From contig JACPOL010000005.1 of assembly GCA_016185065.1 (NCBI GenBank), forward strand, positions 92,940 through 156,939: 64,000 nucleotides of DNA, in the 5' to 3' direction. Within the stretch, counting starts at the first letter, position 1; the number at the start of each line of letters is the position of its first letter. Made by a program: the position numbers and the translations under genes. Below are positions 35,123 through 43,530 of the stretch, one piece after another. The notes under the pieces were generated by a model that was not told the origin of the DNA, ran no database searches, and worked only from the letters and a program-made list of their open reading frames with translations. This DNA comes from Chlamydiales bacterium (GTDB lineage Bacteria > Chlamydiota > Chlamydiia > Chlamydiales > Rhabdochlamydiaceae).

Positions 35123-36113
35123 CCCCTATTGGAATAAAGATTTTTTTGAGTTTTTCTCTGTTCTCTTTGGCCGCCTTGGAAGATGGCTCACTTTCGACTC
35201 CTCAGTGGGGCCCCTCGCCTCAGATGAGATCCAGCTGCTTGTCCTAGTCGCGATTGCAGTCAGCTCGGCTCTTGTCGGCACCTTTCTCGTCCTCAGAAGA
35301 ATGACGATGCTTGCCAACTCTCTTTCGCACACAATCCTGCTGGGAATCGTCTCCGCCTTCCTCATCTGCTCTCAGGCGATTACCACAGAGGGATTTAGCC
35401 TCCCAATACTGCTTGGCGCCTCATTAATTACAGGGCTTGTAACGACGGTCTTAACTCAGATTCTGACCCATCTGATGCGCCTTCAGGAAGATGCCAGTAT
35501 CGGCCTCGTTTTTAACACGCTCTTTGCACTTGGCATTCTCTTTGTCACCCTTTTTACGCGCAACGTCCACCTTGGTGTTGAGGCGATCATGGGGAACATC
35601 GACGCCCTTCACGTTGACGACCTCAAGCTCGTGTTTTCTGTCGGACTGATCACCCTGATTACCGTCGTCTGCTTTTTTAAACAGTTTACGCTCGTCTCTT
35701 TCGATTCTGCACACGCGCGGACGCTGGGATTCTCCCCCCTCTTTTACACCTACTTTCTCATGGTCCTGGTCTCTGCAACTTCGATAGGCGCTTTTCGGGC
35801 GGTCGGAGTTCTCCTCTTCCTAGCCTTTCTCGTCGGTCCCGTCTTGACAGCGCGTCTATTCACAGACCGCCTTCCTAAGCTTATTCTAATTGCCGCTCTT
35901 ATCGGCAGCCTCTCCTCGCTTATATCAATAGCTCTAGCGCGACATCTGCTTTCCTGCTATCATCTCCCTCTATCTACGGCTGGTCTGGTGGTTACCATGA
36001 TCGGTCTCATCTACCTTCTCGCTGTGCTTTTTGCTCCAGAGCGCGGCCTTATCACCCAGTGGGTGGTAAAGAGTAGATGGAAGAAGCGCGTAGAGGAGAT
36101 GCAGAGAACTTAG
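35115..36113 (+). CDS. ytgD: Metal ABC transporter permease YtgD
   Basis: 332 residues with about nine hydrophobic segments and the ZnuB-family motif region (LVLRRMTMLANSLSHTILLG, TSIGAFRAVGVLLFLAFLV). A basic cytoplasmic tail ends it. It pairs with YtgC as the second permease subunit and overlaps its gene by eight bases. No regulatory domain is attached here. Confidence 0.94.
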   Translation: MSNPYWNKDFFEFFSVLFGRLGRWLTFDSSVGPLASDEIQLLVLVAIAVSSALVGTFLVLRRMTMLANSLSHTILLGIVSAFLICSQAITTEGFSLPILLGASLITGLVTTVLTQILTHLMRLQEDASIGLVFNTLFALGILFVTLFTRNVHLGVEAIMGNIDALHVDDLKLVFSVGLITLITVVCFFKQFTLVSFDSAHARTLGFSPLFYTYFLMVLVSATSIGAFRAVGVLLFLAFLVGPVLTARLFTDRLPKLILIAALIGSLSSLISIALARHLLSCYHLPLSTAGLVVTMIGLIYLLAVLFAPERGLITQWVVKSRWKKRVEEMQRT

Positions 36114-36118
36114 TTTAG

Positions 36119-37291
36119 TTGTTGGATAGATCCGTGATTAAGAAAGATGGTTTTCCAAAAAGAATTGCAGTTTTAGGAAGTACCGGTTCGATCGGAAAGA
36201 ACACACTTAAAGTGGTTCGACATCTCTTCCCAAAAGTGCAGATCAGAGCGCTTGCCGCAAAATCTCAGATCGATCTTCTACAAGAGCAAGCCCAGGAGTT
36301 CTATCCAGAACTCATCGCCGTCTACGATAAGGACAAAGCTCTAGAACTTCAGCGCCGCCTTCCCTACATCAGAGTTGTGGGGGGAATGGAGGGACTGCTA
36401 GAGGCCGCTTCTCTTAACTCTGTCGATCTCGTCGTCTCTGCCATCACGGGAACTCTGGGCATTCAACCGACAGTCCAAGCAATCAATTGTGGAAAAGATG
36501 TCGCCCTTGCCAACAAGGAGGCGCTCGTCTCCGCTGGTGAGTACATCATGGAACTTGTTCGAAAGAAGGGGGTGCAGCTCATCCCCATCGATAGCGAACA
36601 TAGCGCCCTCTTCCAGTGTCTACGCAAAGAGAAGAGAGAGCATGTCAGGCGTGTTATTGTGACGGCGTCGGGTGGCCCCTTTCTACACACGAAGCCTGAA
36701 GAGCTTGCCAAGATGGGCGCCGAGCAGGCCCTCGCACATCCTACCTGGCGTATGGGCCCCAAAAATAGCATCGACTCCTCCACTCTCATGAATAAGGGGT
36801 TCGAAGTGATCGAAGCCCACTTCTTATTTGGAATCCCTGTTGATAAGATCGACGTGGTGATCCATCCCCAAAGCACCATTCACAGCATGATCGAGATGAT
36901 CGATGGCTCGATGCTCGCCCAGCTCTCGGAGACGGACATGGCTCTTCCGATTCAATATGCGCTAACCTATCCAGAGCGGCTCGAAGGCTTTCTGCGCCCA
37001 TTCGATTTTTCAAAGGCCTTCTCCCTCCAGTTTTTCCCTCCAGATCACACTAAATTTCCTTGCCTCCAGCTCGGTTACGAGGCGATTAGGCAGGGCGGAA
37101 GCATGCCCTGTTATTTAAATGCGGCGAATGAGATCCTCGTCTCTAGATTCCTGCAAGGAGCATTTGGCTGGCAAGAGATCGGACATAAACTCGAGCAGCT
37201 GCTATCCTCTCATCAAGTTGAAAGCAGCCCCTCTTTAGAGACGATCCTAGAGATCGACGAGCTCGCAAAAGAGCAGGCGTTGAAGATATAA
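36119..37291 (+). CDS. dxr: 1-deoxy-D-xylulose 5-phosphate reductoisomerase
   Basis: 390 residues. NADPH-binding AVLGSTGSIGKNTLKV, the metal/substrate motif IPIDSEHSALFQCL, and the TWRMGPKNSIDSSTLMNKGF stretch are diagnostic. Dxr commits to the MEP isoprenoid pathway. The start is unclear: TTG 36119, TTG 36122 or GTG 36134; the family favours a start near IKKDGFPKRIAVLG. It follows ytgD by five bases as in Chlamydia. Confidence 0.96.
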   Translation: MLDRSVIKKDGFPKRIAVLGSTGSIGKNTLKVVRHLFPKVQIRALAAKSQIDLLQEQAQEFYPELIAVYDKDKALELQRRLPYIRVVGGMEGLLEAASLNSVDLVVSAITGTLGIQPTVQAINCGKDVALANKEALVSAGEYIMELVRKKGVQLIPIDSEHSALFQCLRKEKREHVRRVIVTASGGPFLHTKPEELAKMGAEQALAHPTWRMGPKNSIDSSTLMNKGFEVIEAHFLFGIPVDKIDVVIHPQSTIHSMIEMIDGSMLAQLSETDMALPIQYALTYPERLEGFLRPFDFSKAFSLQFFPPDHTKFPCLQLGYEAIRQGGSMPCYLNAANEILVSRFLQGAFGWQEIGHKLEQLLSSHQVESSPSLETILEIDELAKEQALKI

Positions 37292-37348
37292 GAAAGACTA
37301 AAAAAGCATGTTGTTTGCATTTGCAGACACTCTCTAATAGGTAAAAAA

Positions 37349-39298
37349 ATGATTCAGAGTATTTTTTACGCCGTTCTAGCGGCCTTCGGATTAGGTCTTC
37401 TGGTCTTCATCCACGAGCTCGGCCACTACTTTGTCGCAAGACGCGTCGGCATGACCGTCGAAGCTTTCAGCATCGGGTTTGGCAAGGCGATCTTCAGCTG
37501 GGAACATAAGGGAGTGAAGTGGCAGGTCGGCTGGCTGCCCTTCGGAGGCTACGTTCGCATCAAAGGAATGGAGAAGAAGGGTTCGCAGGAGCCCCACCAG
37601 ATCCCCGATGGCTTCTTTGGAAAGAGACCCATCGATAGAATTAAGGTCGCCGTCATGGGCCCCGTATTTAATATCATCTTCGCTTTCGCAGCTTTTAGCG
37701 CCATCTGGTTAACCGGAGGAAGAGATAAACCCTTTGCCGAGTTCACAAGCCTGATCGGCTGGATGGACTCCTGCTCTGCTATTTATGATAAAGGAGTAAG
37801 ACCCGGCGATCAGATCACCGAATATAACAACAAGCCCTTCACTGGCTTCAAAGATCTCCTTTACGCCTCTGTGACTCAAGAGAAGAGCTGCGAGATAAAG
37901 GGGAATAAGATCGACTACACCAGTCTCCAGAAGGAGCCCTTCGATTACAACCTTCCCACCTATCCAAATCCTCTTTCAGCAGACCCCTCGTTTACTACGA
38001 TCGGCATATTCAGCCCAGCAAGCTTTCTCGTTTATGACAGGCAGCGCAACGGAGACGAGAACACATTTCAAGCTGGCTCGCCCATGTATGACAGCGGAAT
38101 CCAGTATAAGGATCGCATCGTCTGGGTAGATGGCGAGCTTATCTTCTCTCTCAACCAGCTTAGCGGGCTTATCAACGAACCAAAGACCCTTCTTACAGTG
38201 CAGCGCGGAGAGACGACCTTTCTCACCCGCATCCCTCGCTTAAAAGTCGGCGATGTCAAGTTCACACCAGCTGAAAGAGCCGAGCTCGACGACTGGCAGC
38301 ACGCAGGCGGTTTTAAAACCCGTGTCGATCAGCTCTTTTTCATCCCTTACAACTTGGACCCTAACGCCGTTGTAGAGAGAGAGGTCGTCTACCTCGATGA
38401 GAACTCCAAAGAGTGCAGATATCAGAATGCCCAGCGCTCTGCCGCTTCCGCTCCTCTTGAAGTTGGAGATCGCATCTTAGCTGTCGATGGTATCGCAGTT
38501 GCAACTTCTGCTGATCTTTTCAAAGAGATACAGAATAGACGCGTGCGCGTCATTGTAGAGCGCATGAGCGAAAACCCTTCGCTCTCGTGGAAAGATGCCG
38601 ATAGCTATTTTATTAAGCACACCGACTGGCAAGCTGTCTCCGAAATCACTGGAGCGCTGGGAACTGCGAAGGCCGTTTCGCAAGCAAAAAACTTCTATCT
38701 CCTCTCTCCCATCACACCGCGTCCGCTCTCCGAGTTTCCTCTCACAAGCGCACAGAGAAGCTGGCTTGAACAGAAAGAGAGCGAGCAGAGAAAGCAGATT
38801 GAAGCAATTGAAAATCCGAAGAAGAAAGCTGAGGCGATGCGCCAGTTTGAGAACGATCAGCAGCGCGTTAAGCTTGGAATCACTTTGCAAGACGTTTTTG
38901 TCAGCTACAATCCCTCGCCCTTCTCTATCTTTGGCACGATTCTCCAAGATACTTGGCGCACGATCACAGGCCTCTTCACAGGCGCTCTAAATCCGAAATG
39001 GATGGCGGGCCCTGTTGGAATCGTCGAGGTCATCCACCACAGCTGGACCATCGGAGCTAAGGAAGCCCTCTTCTGGATGGGGCTAATCAGCTTAAACCTC
39101 GGTCTGTTGAATCTTCTTCCAATCCCCGTGTTAGACGGCGGTCACATCTGCTTCTCGCTTGTCGAGATGGTCACGAAGAAGCCGATTAAGGCCAAGACGA
39201 TGGAGAAGCTCATCATCCCATTCATCGTCCTGCTTGTCGCTCTCTTCGTCTACCTCACCTACCACGACCTCATCCGCGTCTTCAGTAGATTTTTCTAA
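37349..39298 (+). CDS. rseP: Site-2 protease RseP (chlamydial type)
   Basis: 649 residues, longer than the usual 450 because of an expanded periplasmic region. The zinc motif H22-E-L-G-H lies in the first helix; the third ligand is in the C-terminal motif NLLPIPVLDGGH. Two PDZ-like segments are seen (RPGDQITEYNNKPF and VGDRILAVDGIAV). RseP cuts transmembrane substrates such as anti-sigma factors after a first cleavage. The ytgD-dxr-rseP order is chlamydial. Confidence 0.95.
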   Translation: MIQSIFYAVLAAFGLGLLVFIHELGHYFVARRVGMTVEAFSIGFGKAIFSWEHKGVKWQVGWLPFGGYVRIKGMEKKGSQEPHQIPDGFFGKRPIDRIKVAVMGPVFNIIFAFAAFSAIWLTGGRDKPFAEFTSLIGWMDSCSAIYDKGVRPGDQITEYNNKPFTGFKDLLYASVTQEKSCEIKGNKIDYTSLQKEPFDYNLPTYPNPLSADPSFTTIGIFSPASFLVYDRQRNGDENTFQAGSPMYDSGIQYKDRIVWVDGELIFSLNQLSGLINEPKTLLTVQRGETTFLTRIPRLKVGDVKFTPAERAELDDWQHAGGFKTRVDQLFFIPYNLDPNAVVEREVVYLDENSKECRYQNAQRSAASAPLEVGDRILAVDGIAVATSADLFKEIQNRRVRVIVERMSENPSLSWKDADSYFIKHTDWQAVSEITGALGTAKAVSQAKNFYLLSPITPRPLSEFPLTSAQRSWLEQKESEQRKQIEAIENPKKKAEAMRQFENDQQRVKLGITLQDVFVSYNPSPFSIFGTILQDTWRTITGLFTGALNPKWMAGPVGIVEVIHHSWTIGAKEALFWMGLISLNLGLLNLLPIPVLDGGHICFSLVEMVTKKPIKAKTMEKLIIPFIVLLVALFVYLTYHDLIRVFSRFF

Positions 39299-39317
39299 AG
39301 TCGAATCGGGAGAGATT

Positions 39318-40913
39318 GTGAAGAGGCTGGTTTGTGCGCTATTAGTTCTCATGATGCCGCAGCTGTATGCGGGGTGGGCAGAGGAGAGGCTGGAGGAGAT
39401 GAGCCTCGATGAGAAGATCGGCCAGCTCTTCATCATGCCAGCGTGCCCGCTGCGAGGCGAGGATCACCTTGCCGACCTGCAAGTGGCGATTGAGAAGTTT
39501 CACATCGGCGGCATCATTCTGAAGCAGGGGAGCTCAGAGGGGCAACTACAGCTGATAAGCACTCTCCAGCACCTTGCGAAAGTCCCTCTTCTCTGCACCG
39601 GAGACGCCGAGTGGGGCCTCGGGATGCGGCTTGAAAACACCCTCTCTTTTCCCAGGAACCTTACCCTCGGTGCCATTCAGAATAAGCAGCTCATCTACGA
39701 GCTTGGAAAAGAGATTGGACGTCAGTGTAAAATCGTCGGACTCCATCTCAACTTTGCTCCTGTTGTCGATGTGAATATCAACCCCAAAAACCCGATTATC
39801 CACATGCGCTCTTTCGGAGATAATCCTCAAGAGGTTGCAGAGCGCGCAGCCCTTTTTATGGAGGGGTTGCAAGAGAGTGGCGTGGCTGCGAGCATCAAAC
39901 ACTTCATCGGGCATGGAGATACTAACCTCGACTCTCATCAAGCACTGCCTACTATTCCCTTTACCCTCGACCGTTTAGAAAGTGTGGAGCTCTACCCCTT
40001 CCAGAAGCTGATCGATAAAGGAGCGATGACTCTCGTGACCGGACATCTTCTCGTGCCTGAACTCGATGATCTCATGCCCGTCACGCTTTCGCGCTCTATC
40101 GTCACAGACCTCTTAAAAAAGAAGATGGGCTTCAAAGGGATAGTCATCAGCGACGCGCTGAACATGAAGGCGATAAGCCTCTTTGCAGAGACAGATAAGG
40201 TCGCACTTGGAGCCTTTAACGCAGGCCACGACCTTCTCCTCTATGGCGATCATATCGCACCCAATATCGATGAGATTCTGCGCGTGCAGCTTCCTCAAGC
40301 ATTTTTTGGAATCAAGAGAGCAGTAGAGAGTAAGAGCCTTTCGGAAGAGGAGCTCGACCAGCGCGTACTAAAAGTCTTAAAATTTAAGGAAGAGCTCAAA
40401 GTTCACATGCGTGAAGAACGCGCTTCAAAAGAAGAGATCACGACACTTGAAGCCAAGCAGTTGAAGCGCCGCCTCTTTCGCGAAGCGATCACACTTGTTA
40501 GAAATGAGAGGCACGCACTGCCTCTTAAGCCTCATGCCCGTGCAGCGCTTATTCAGATTGGGCGAGAGAGTCAGCTTCTCACCGATCTCTTTAAAGCTCA
40601 GGGTGCAGAGCTAGTAAATCTGACCCAGCTTCCCGAGCGAGAGGGCGCCTACGATATGCTGATCGTTGCGCTTTGCAACGTCAACCAGCAGCAGCCCAAT
40701 TTTGGATTAAAAGAGGAGGAGCTAAAACTCCTCTCAGAATTAAGGACCCCCACCACACTCATCCTCTTTGGCACTCCCTACGCTCTGCGCGTCCTGCCCA
40801 CTACCTCTGCGCTCATCGCTGCCTACGAAGAGGATCCCGACACCTTTGAAGCCGCCCGCGACCTTGTCTACGGCAAGCTCATCCCCACCGGCTCCCTTCC
40901 CATCAAAATGTAA
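39318..40913 (+). CDS. Exported GH3 beta-N-acetylhexosaminidase (NagZ-like)
   Basis: About 532 residues from GTG 39318, preceded by GGGAGAG; a longer frame runs back into rseP but would add non-homologous residues. A signal peptide (KRLVCALLVLMMPQLYAG) is present. GH3 motifs of NagZ appear: KHFIGHGDTNLDSHQALP (general acid loop) and VISDALNMKAI (nucleophile Asp). Beyond about residue 370 a second domain ends the chain. NagZ trims GlcNAc from muropeptides; a periplasmic form suits peptidoglycan turnover with AmiA. Cytosolic NagZ lacks signal peptide and this tail, so the exact role may differ. Confidence 0.85.
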   Translation: MKRLVCALLVLMMPQLYAGWAEERLEEMSLDEKIGQLFIMPACPLRGEDHLADLQVAIEKFHIGGIILKQGSSEGQLQLISTLQHLAKVPLLCTGDAEWGLGMRLENTLSFPRNLTLGAIQNKQLIYELGKEIGRQCKIVGLHLNFAPVVDVNINPKNPIIHMRSFGDNPQEVAERAALFMEGLQESGVAASIKHFIGHGDTNLDSHQALPTIPFTLDRLESVELYPFQKLIDKGAMTLVTGHLLVPELDDLMPVTLSRSIVTDLLKKKMGFKGIVISDALNMKAISLFAETDKVALGAFNAGHDLLLYGDHIAPNIDEILRVQLPQAFFGIKRAVESKSLSEEELDQRVLKVLKFKEELKVHMREERASKEEITTLEAKQLKRRLFREAITLVRNERHALPLKPHARAALIQIGRESQLLTDLFKAQGAELVNLTQLPEREGAYDMLIVALCNVNQQQPNFGLKEEELKLLSELRTPTTLILFGTPYALRVLPTTSALIAAYEEDPDTFEAARDLVYGKLIPTGSLPIKM

Positions 40914-41071
40914 TCTTTCTTTGATTGAGCGGAGCGAAATCCCTGGAGTGCGTGCGCTCTGCGCCGCCTTAATTTTTTAAAGGTTTCGCTGACGGTTCTG
41001 CTCAAGAAGAAGTCAGGGCGGCGCGGAGCGCCGCACCCCAGGGACCTCTCTTCGTTCGGTCAAAGAAAGAA
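40914..41071. repeat. Class-2 palindrome between hexosaminidase and LRR-like genes
   Basis: Left end TCTTTCTTTGATTGAGCGGA, followed by CCCTGGAGTGCGTGCGCTCT; right end has the inverse (GCGCGGAGCGCCGCACCCCA, then GGTCAAAGAAAGA). It starts at the base after the hexosaminidase stop and ends eight bases from the stop of the convergent gene. Related to the element at 24787-25036 through the TTCTTTGATTGAGCG ends. Confidence 0.75.
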
Positions 41072-41079
41072 GCTTTGGC

Positions 41080-42117
41080 TTAGGAGAGGCTCATGCCTGC
41101 GGGCAGGCGAGCTGCGGAGTCATTTTTAGACTCTTCTTTTTTGGGCTCTTCTCGGATAACGGTGAGCCAGTCAGGGGTGATCTTTCCTTCAATTCTGATA
41201 GATTTAGGAAGGTAATCGACCACGCAGTCGGTAGCGCTGAGGTATAAGAATTTTCTGCCTGTTGGGTACTCGCCATTTTTTCTTGCGCCTTCAAGAGTTA
41301 TCTCAACATGGTGCAATCTGCTACATCTTCTTGCATCAACGACAAAGAGCTGGGGTCCCCACGCTTGAATTCGAAGCCAACATAATTTTGGTAAGTTAAA
41401 TTTTCCTAGATCGAAAGAGGGGGGCTCATCGACAGATTTTGTAAGGTCGACCTCTCTTAAAGGTACGAGATGCGCAGGCTGCTCGTTTCTAAGTTGAGGG
41501 AGTTTCAATGTTAAACTGGTCAAATCAGTGAGATGAGATAAGAATTCTAAAGTGAAAAGGCGTGGAGATTCAAAGATATAAAGATTGCTCAACTGACCAC
41601 AAGAAGCAAGAAGTTTAGTCAGATCTTGATCGGTATAACCGACTTTTTCTAAACAGAGAACATCCTGCTTTTTCCACCGTGTTAATACGTGCTCAGGAGA
41701 AACGATGCAGCTGATTCGCGAACGTAGTTCCGAACCGAGGGTAAGCGAGTGTACGGGTTCTAGCTCTGGTTGAGCTGAGAGGGTGTTGTGAATGCCGATG
41801 CTCGAATCATCTTCCCACCGTGTTAAAAAGACGCTCTGAAAGTGCCTAGAAGATGCTATTTCAGTTCTTAGACAGAGATCCTCAACAAAAAGATCAGATG
41901 CTCTAATAGGCGACTTTTCCCAATCAAATTTTAGATAAGAGACAACAAGCTGTTGGAGGCGTACGGGTAGTGGATTACCCTCGATCTCAAGCAGAGGTCT
42001 GTTCGTATTGATAAGAACTCCTCCGATAACCGCGCGACTTAAACCTTCGGCGTCCCAGCCGTTATTATCGCCGCAAAAGTCTGCAATGATCGAAGAGACT
42101 GGCTTTAATGAAGTCAT
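41080..42117 (-). CDS. Leucine-rich, possibly F-box-like paralogue B1
   Basis: 345 residues beginning MTSLKPVSSIIADFCGDN, the family start. Residues about 42-56 (NPLPVRLQQLVVSYL) resemble the first helix of an F-box (LP..L..I..yL). The middle and C-terminal parts carry irregular leucine-rich repeats (LSNLYIFESPRLFTLEFL, LTDLTSLTLKLPQLR, LHHVEITLEG). The end DWLTVIREEPKKEESK plus a LPAGMSLS tail is shared by all three. No signal peptide or membrane helix. F-box plus LRR would suggest binding of host SCF ligase; this is an inference and the F-box match is weak. Confidence 0.65.
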   Translation of the reverse strand: MTSLKPVSSIIADFCGDNNGWDAEGLSRAVIGGVLINTNRPLLEIEGNPLPVRLQQLVVSYLKFDWEKSPIRASDLFVEDLCLRTEIASSRHFQSVFLTRWEDDSSIGIHNTLSAQPELEPVHSLTLGSELRSRISCIVSPEHVLTRWKKQDVLCLEKVGYTDQDLTKLLASCGQLSNLYIFESPRLFTLEFLSHLTDLTSLTLKLPQLRNEQPAHLVPLREVDLTKSVDEPPSFDLGKFNLPKLCWLRIQAWGPQLFVVDARRCSRLHHVEITLEGARKNGEYPTGRKFLYLSATDCVVDYLPKSIRIEGKITPDWLTVIREEPKKEESKNDSAARLPAGMSLS

Positions 42118-42224
42118 ATTAACTCACAAATTTATTTAAAATATGTTAAACTATAACACATTTTTTATTTTAAAGTAATTTATAAAAATTACTTTAATTT
42201 GTGGTTTTTTAGGATAAAAAAGGA

Positions 42225-42239
42225 AGGCCTCTTGGGCCT
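42225..42239 (-). terminator. Weak terminator-like hairpin
   Basis: AGGCC-CAAGA-GGCCT on the minus strand followed by TCCTTTTTTATCC. It resembles the dnaK terminator sequence at 44664. It would act 250 bases after paralogue B2 and could shield B1 from read-through. Confidence 0.4.
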
Positions 42240-42251
42240 CAAAATACGATC

Positions 42252-42482
42252 TTTTTGGAGTGCGGAGACTCGTCTCCGCTTTTTTCAACATCGGCTTGAC
42301 GATGTTTCTTTGAACGGCCCCTCGCCGCAATCCCGGCTCTTTCAGGGCCGGGTCTAGGCGGGATTCATATTCTCTTTTATCCTTAGCCGAAGAGAATCTC
42401 CTTTCTTCAGGAAGGAGTTCTTTAAGGGAGAGATCGCCGGGTCGATCTCGAGAAAAGCGGCGCCAGGTCGCGCGCTCCAAAG
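42252..42482. repeat. REP-like element R3, expanded and degenerate
   Basis: Ends TTTTTGGAGTGCGG and GCGCTCCAAAG match the other copies. The left hairpin A is altered to GCGGAGA-CTCG-TCTCCGC, followed by B-type AACATCG/CGATGTT (42287-42306). The right side keeps GAGATCG-CCGGGT-CGATCTC (about 42430-42449). Between them is extra palindromic DNA (AATCCCGGCTC / GAGCCGGGT type), so the copy is longer than R1 or R2. It ends six bases from the stop codon of B2. Confidence 0.75.
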
Positions 42483-42487
42483 AAGAA

Positions 42488-43516
42488 TTAGGAGAGGCTG
42501 AGGCCAGCAGACAGGCCAGCTTTGAAGTCGCCTTTAGACTCCTCTTTTTTGGGCTCTTCTCGAATAACGGTGAGCCAGTCGTGGACGGTCTTACCGCCAA
42601 TTCTAATGTAAGAAGGTGCGCAGTCGACCGTGCACTGCTGATTTCCCAGCAGGAGAACCTTTCTGCCGGTTGGGCACTCCGTTCCGTCTTCTATAATGCC
42701 ATATAAAACCACGCCCACTGTGTTTAATTTCGGAAAGTGTCTCGCATCAATTTGAAATAGTTGAGGGCCGTACTCAACATCGAGAGCCGTTAATAGAGGC
42801 AGCTGAATTTTTGAAAGGTCAAAAAGCGGAATAGTTGGATCAACAGGTGTCAGATCAATCTCCTCTGAAGGAATGAGATGGATAGGCTGTTTATTTCGGA
42901 GTTGAGGAAGCGTTAGAGACAATTTGGTTAACTGCTGAAAATTTGGTACAAATTCTAAAGTGAAAAGACGAGGAGCGTTACTAACATAGAGTCTGCACAC
43001 CTGACTGCAGGGCGCAAGCAGCTTGGCTAGATCTCCATCGGAATGTTCAGGAAGATCATCCAACGTGAGCATATCCCGATTTTGCCAGCGAGAGAGGGCA
43101 AACTCGTGAGAAATAGAGACGGTATTGCTTTTAGCTGCCCTGAAAAATCCCACAGAGTTTTTGGAAAGAGAGAGTGAGCTGCTCTCAGCTAGGCTGAAGC
43201 AGGGTATCTCTCTCATATGCCTTGAGAAAGAAAGACCGGTTCGACGGCAGAGATCTTCAATAAAGGGTGGTGCGATCTCTAGTTTTATTACGCGACGCAT
43301 TATCTTGCTCTTTTCCTGTTCAGAGTAGAGAAAAGAGACAACTAGCTGTTGGAGATGTATGGGCAGGGGGTTGCCTTCGATCTCAAGCAGGGGCTTTCTA
43401 TGCTCATCGATGACGCACTGGGTCATCAGCTCGCAGCTCATTGCGGCTGCGTTAAAGTCGGTATTATCGCCGCAAAAGTCTGCAATGATCGAAGAAACTG
43501 GCTTTAATGAAGTCAT
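42488..43516 (-). CDS. Leucine-rich, possibly F-box-like paralogue B2
   Basis: 342 residues with the same plan as B1 and B3: MTSLKPVSSIIADFCGDN start, NPLPIHLQQLVVSFL, then LRR-like strands (FQQLTKLSLTLPQLRNKQ, FPKLNTVGVVLYG) and the DWLTVIREEPKKEESKGD end. The middle third differs most, while both ends are close to its neighbours at the base level, which suggests gene conversion or recent duplication. It begins 14 bases after the stop of B3, so B3-B2 form one transcript. Confidence 0.65.
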   Translation of the reverse strand: MTSLKPVSSIIADFCGDNTDFNAAAMSCELMTQCVIDEHRKPLLEIEGNPLPIHLQQLVVSFLYSEQEKSKIMRRVIKLEIAPPFIEDLCRRTGLSFSRHMREIPCFSLAESSSLSLSKNSVGFFRAAKSNTVSISHEFALSRWQNRDMLTLDDLPEHSDGDLAKLLAPCSQVCRLYVSNAPRLFTLEFVPNFQQLTKLSLTLPQLRNKQPIHLIPSEEIDLTPVDPTIPLFDLSKIQLPLLTALDVEYGPQLFQIDARHFPKLNTVGVVLYGIIEDGTECPTGRKVLLLGNQQCTVDCAPSYIRIGGKTVHDWLTVIREEPKKEESKGDFKAGLSAGLSLS

Positions 43517-43530
43517 AGTATTTTTCCTTG

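Noticed and set aside
39159..39317. Extended N-terminus of the hexosaminidase overlapping rseP
   Set aside because: The extra residues are Ser/Arg low complexity, antisense to nothing conserved, and a signal peptide with a ribosome site begins at GTG 39318.
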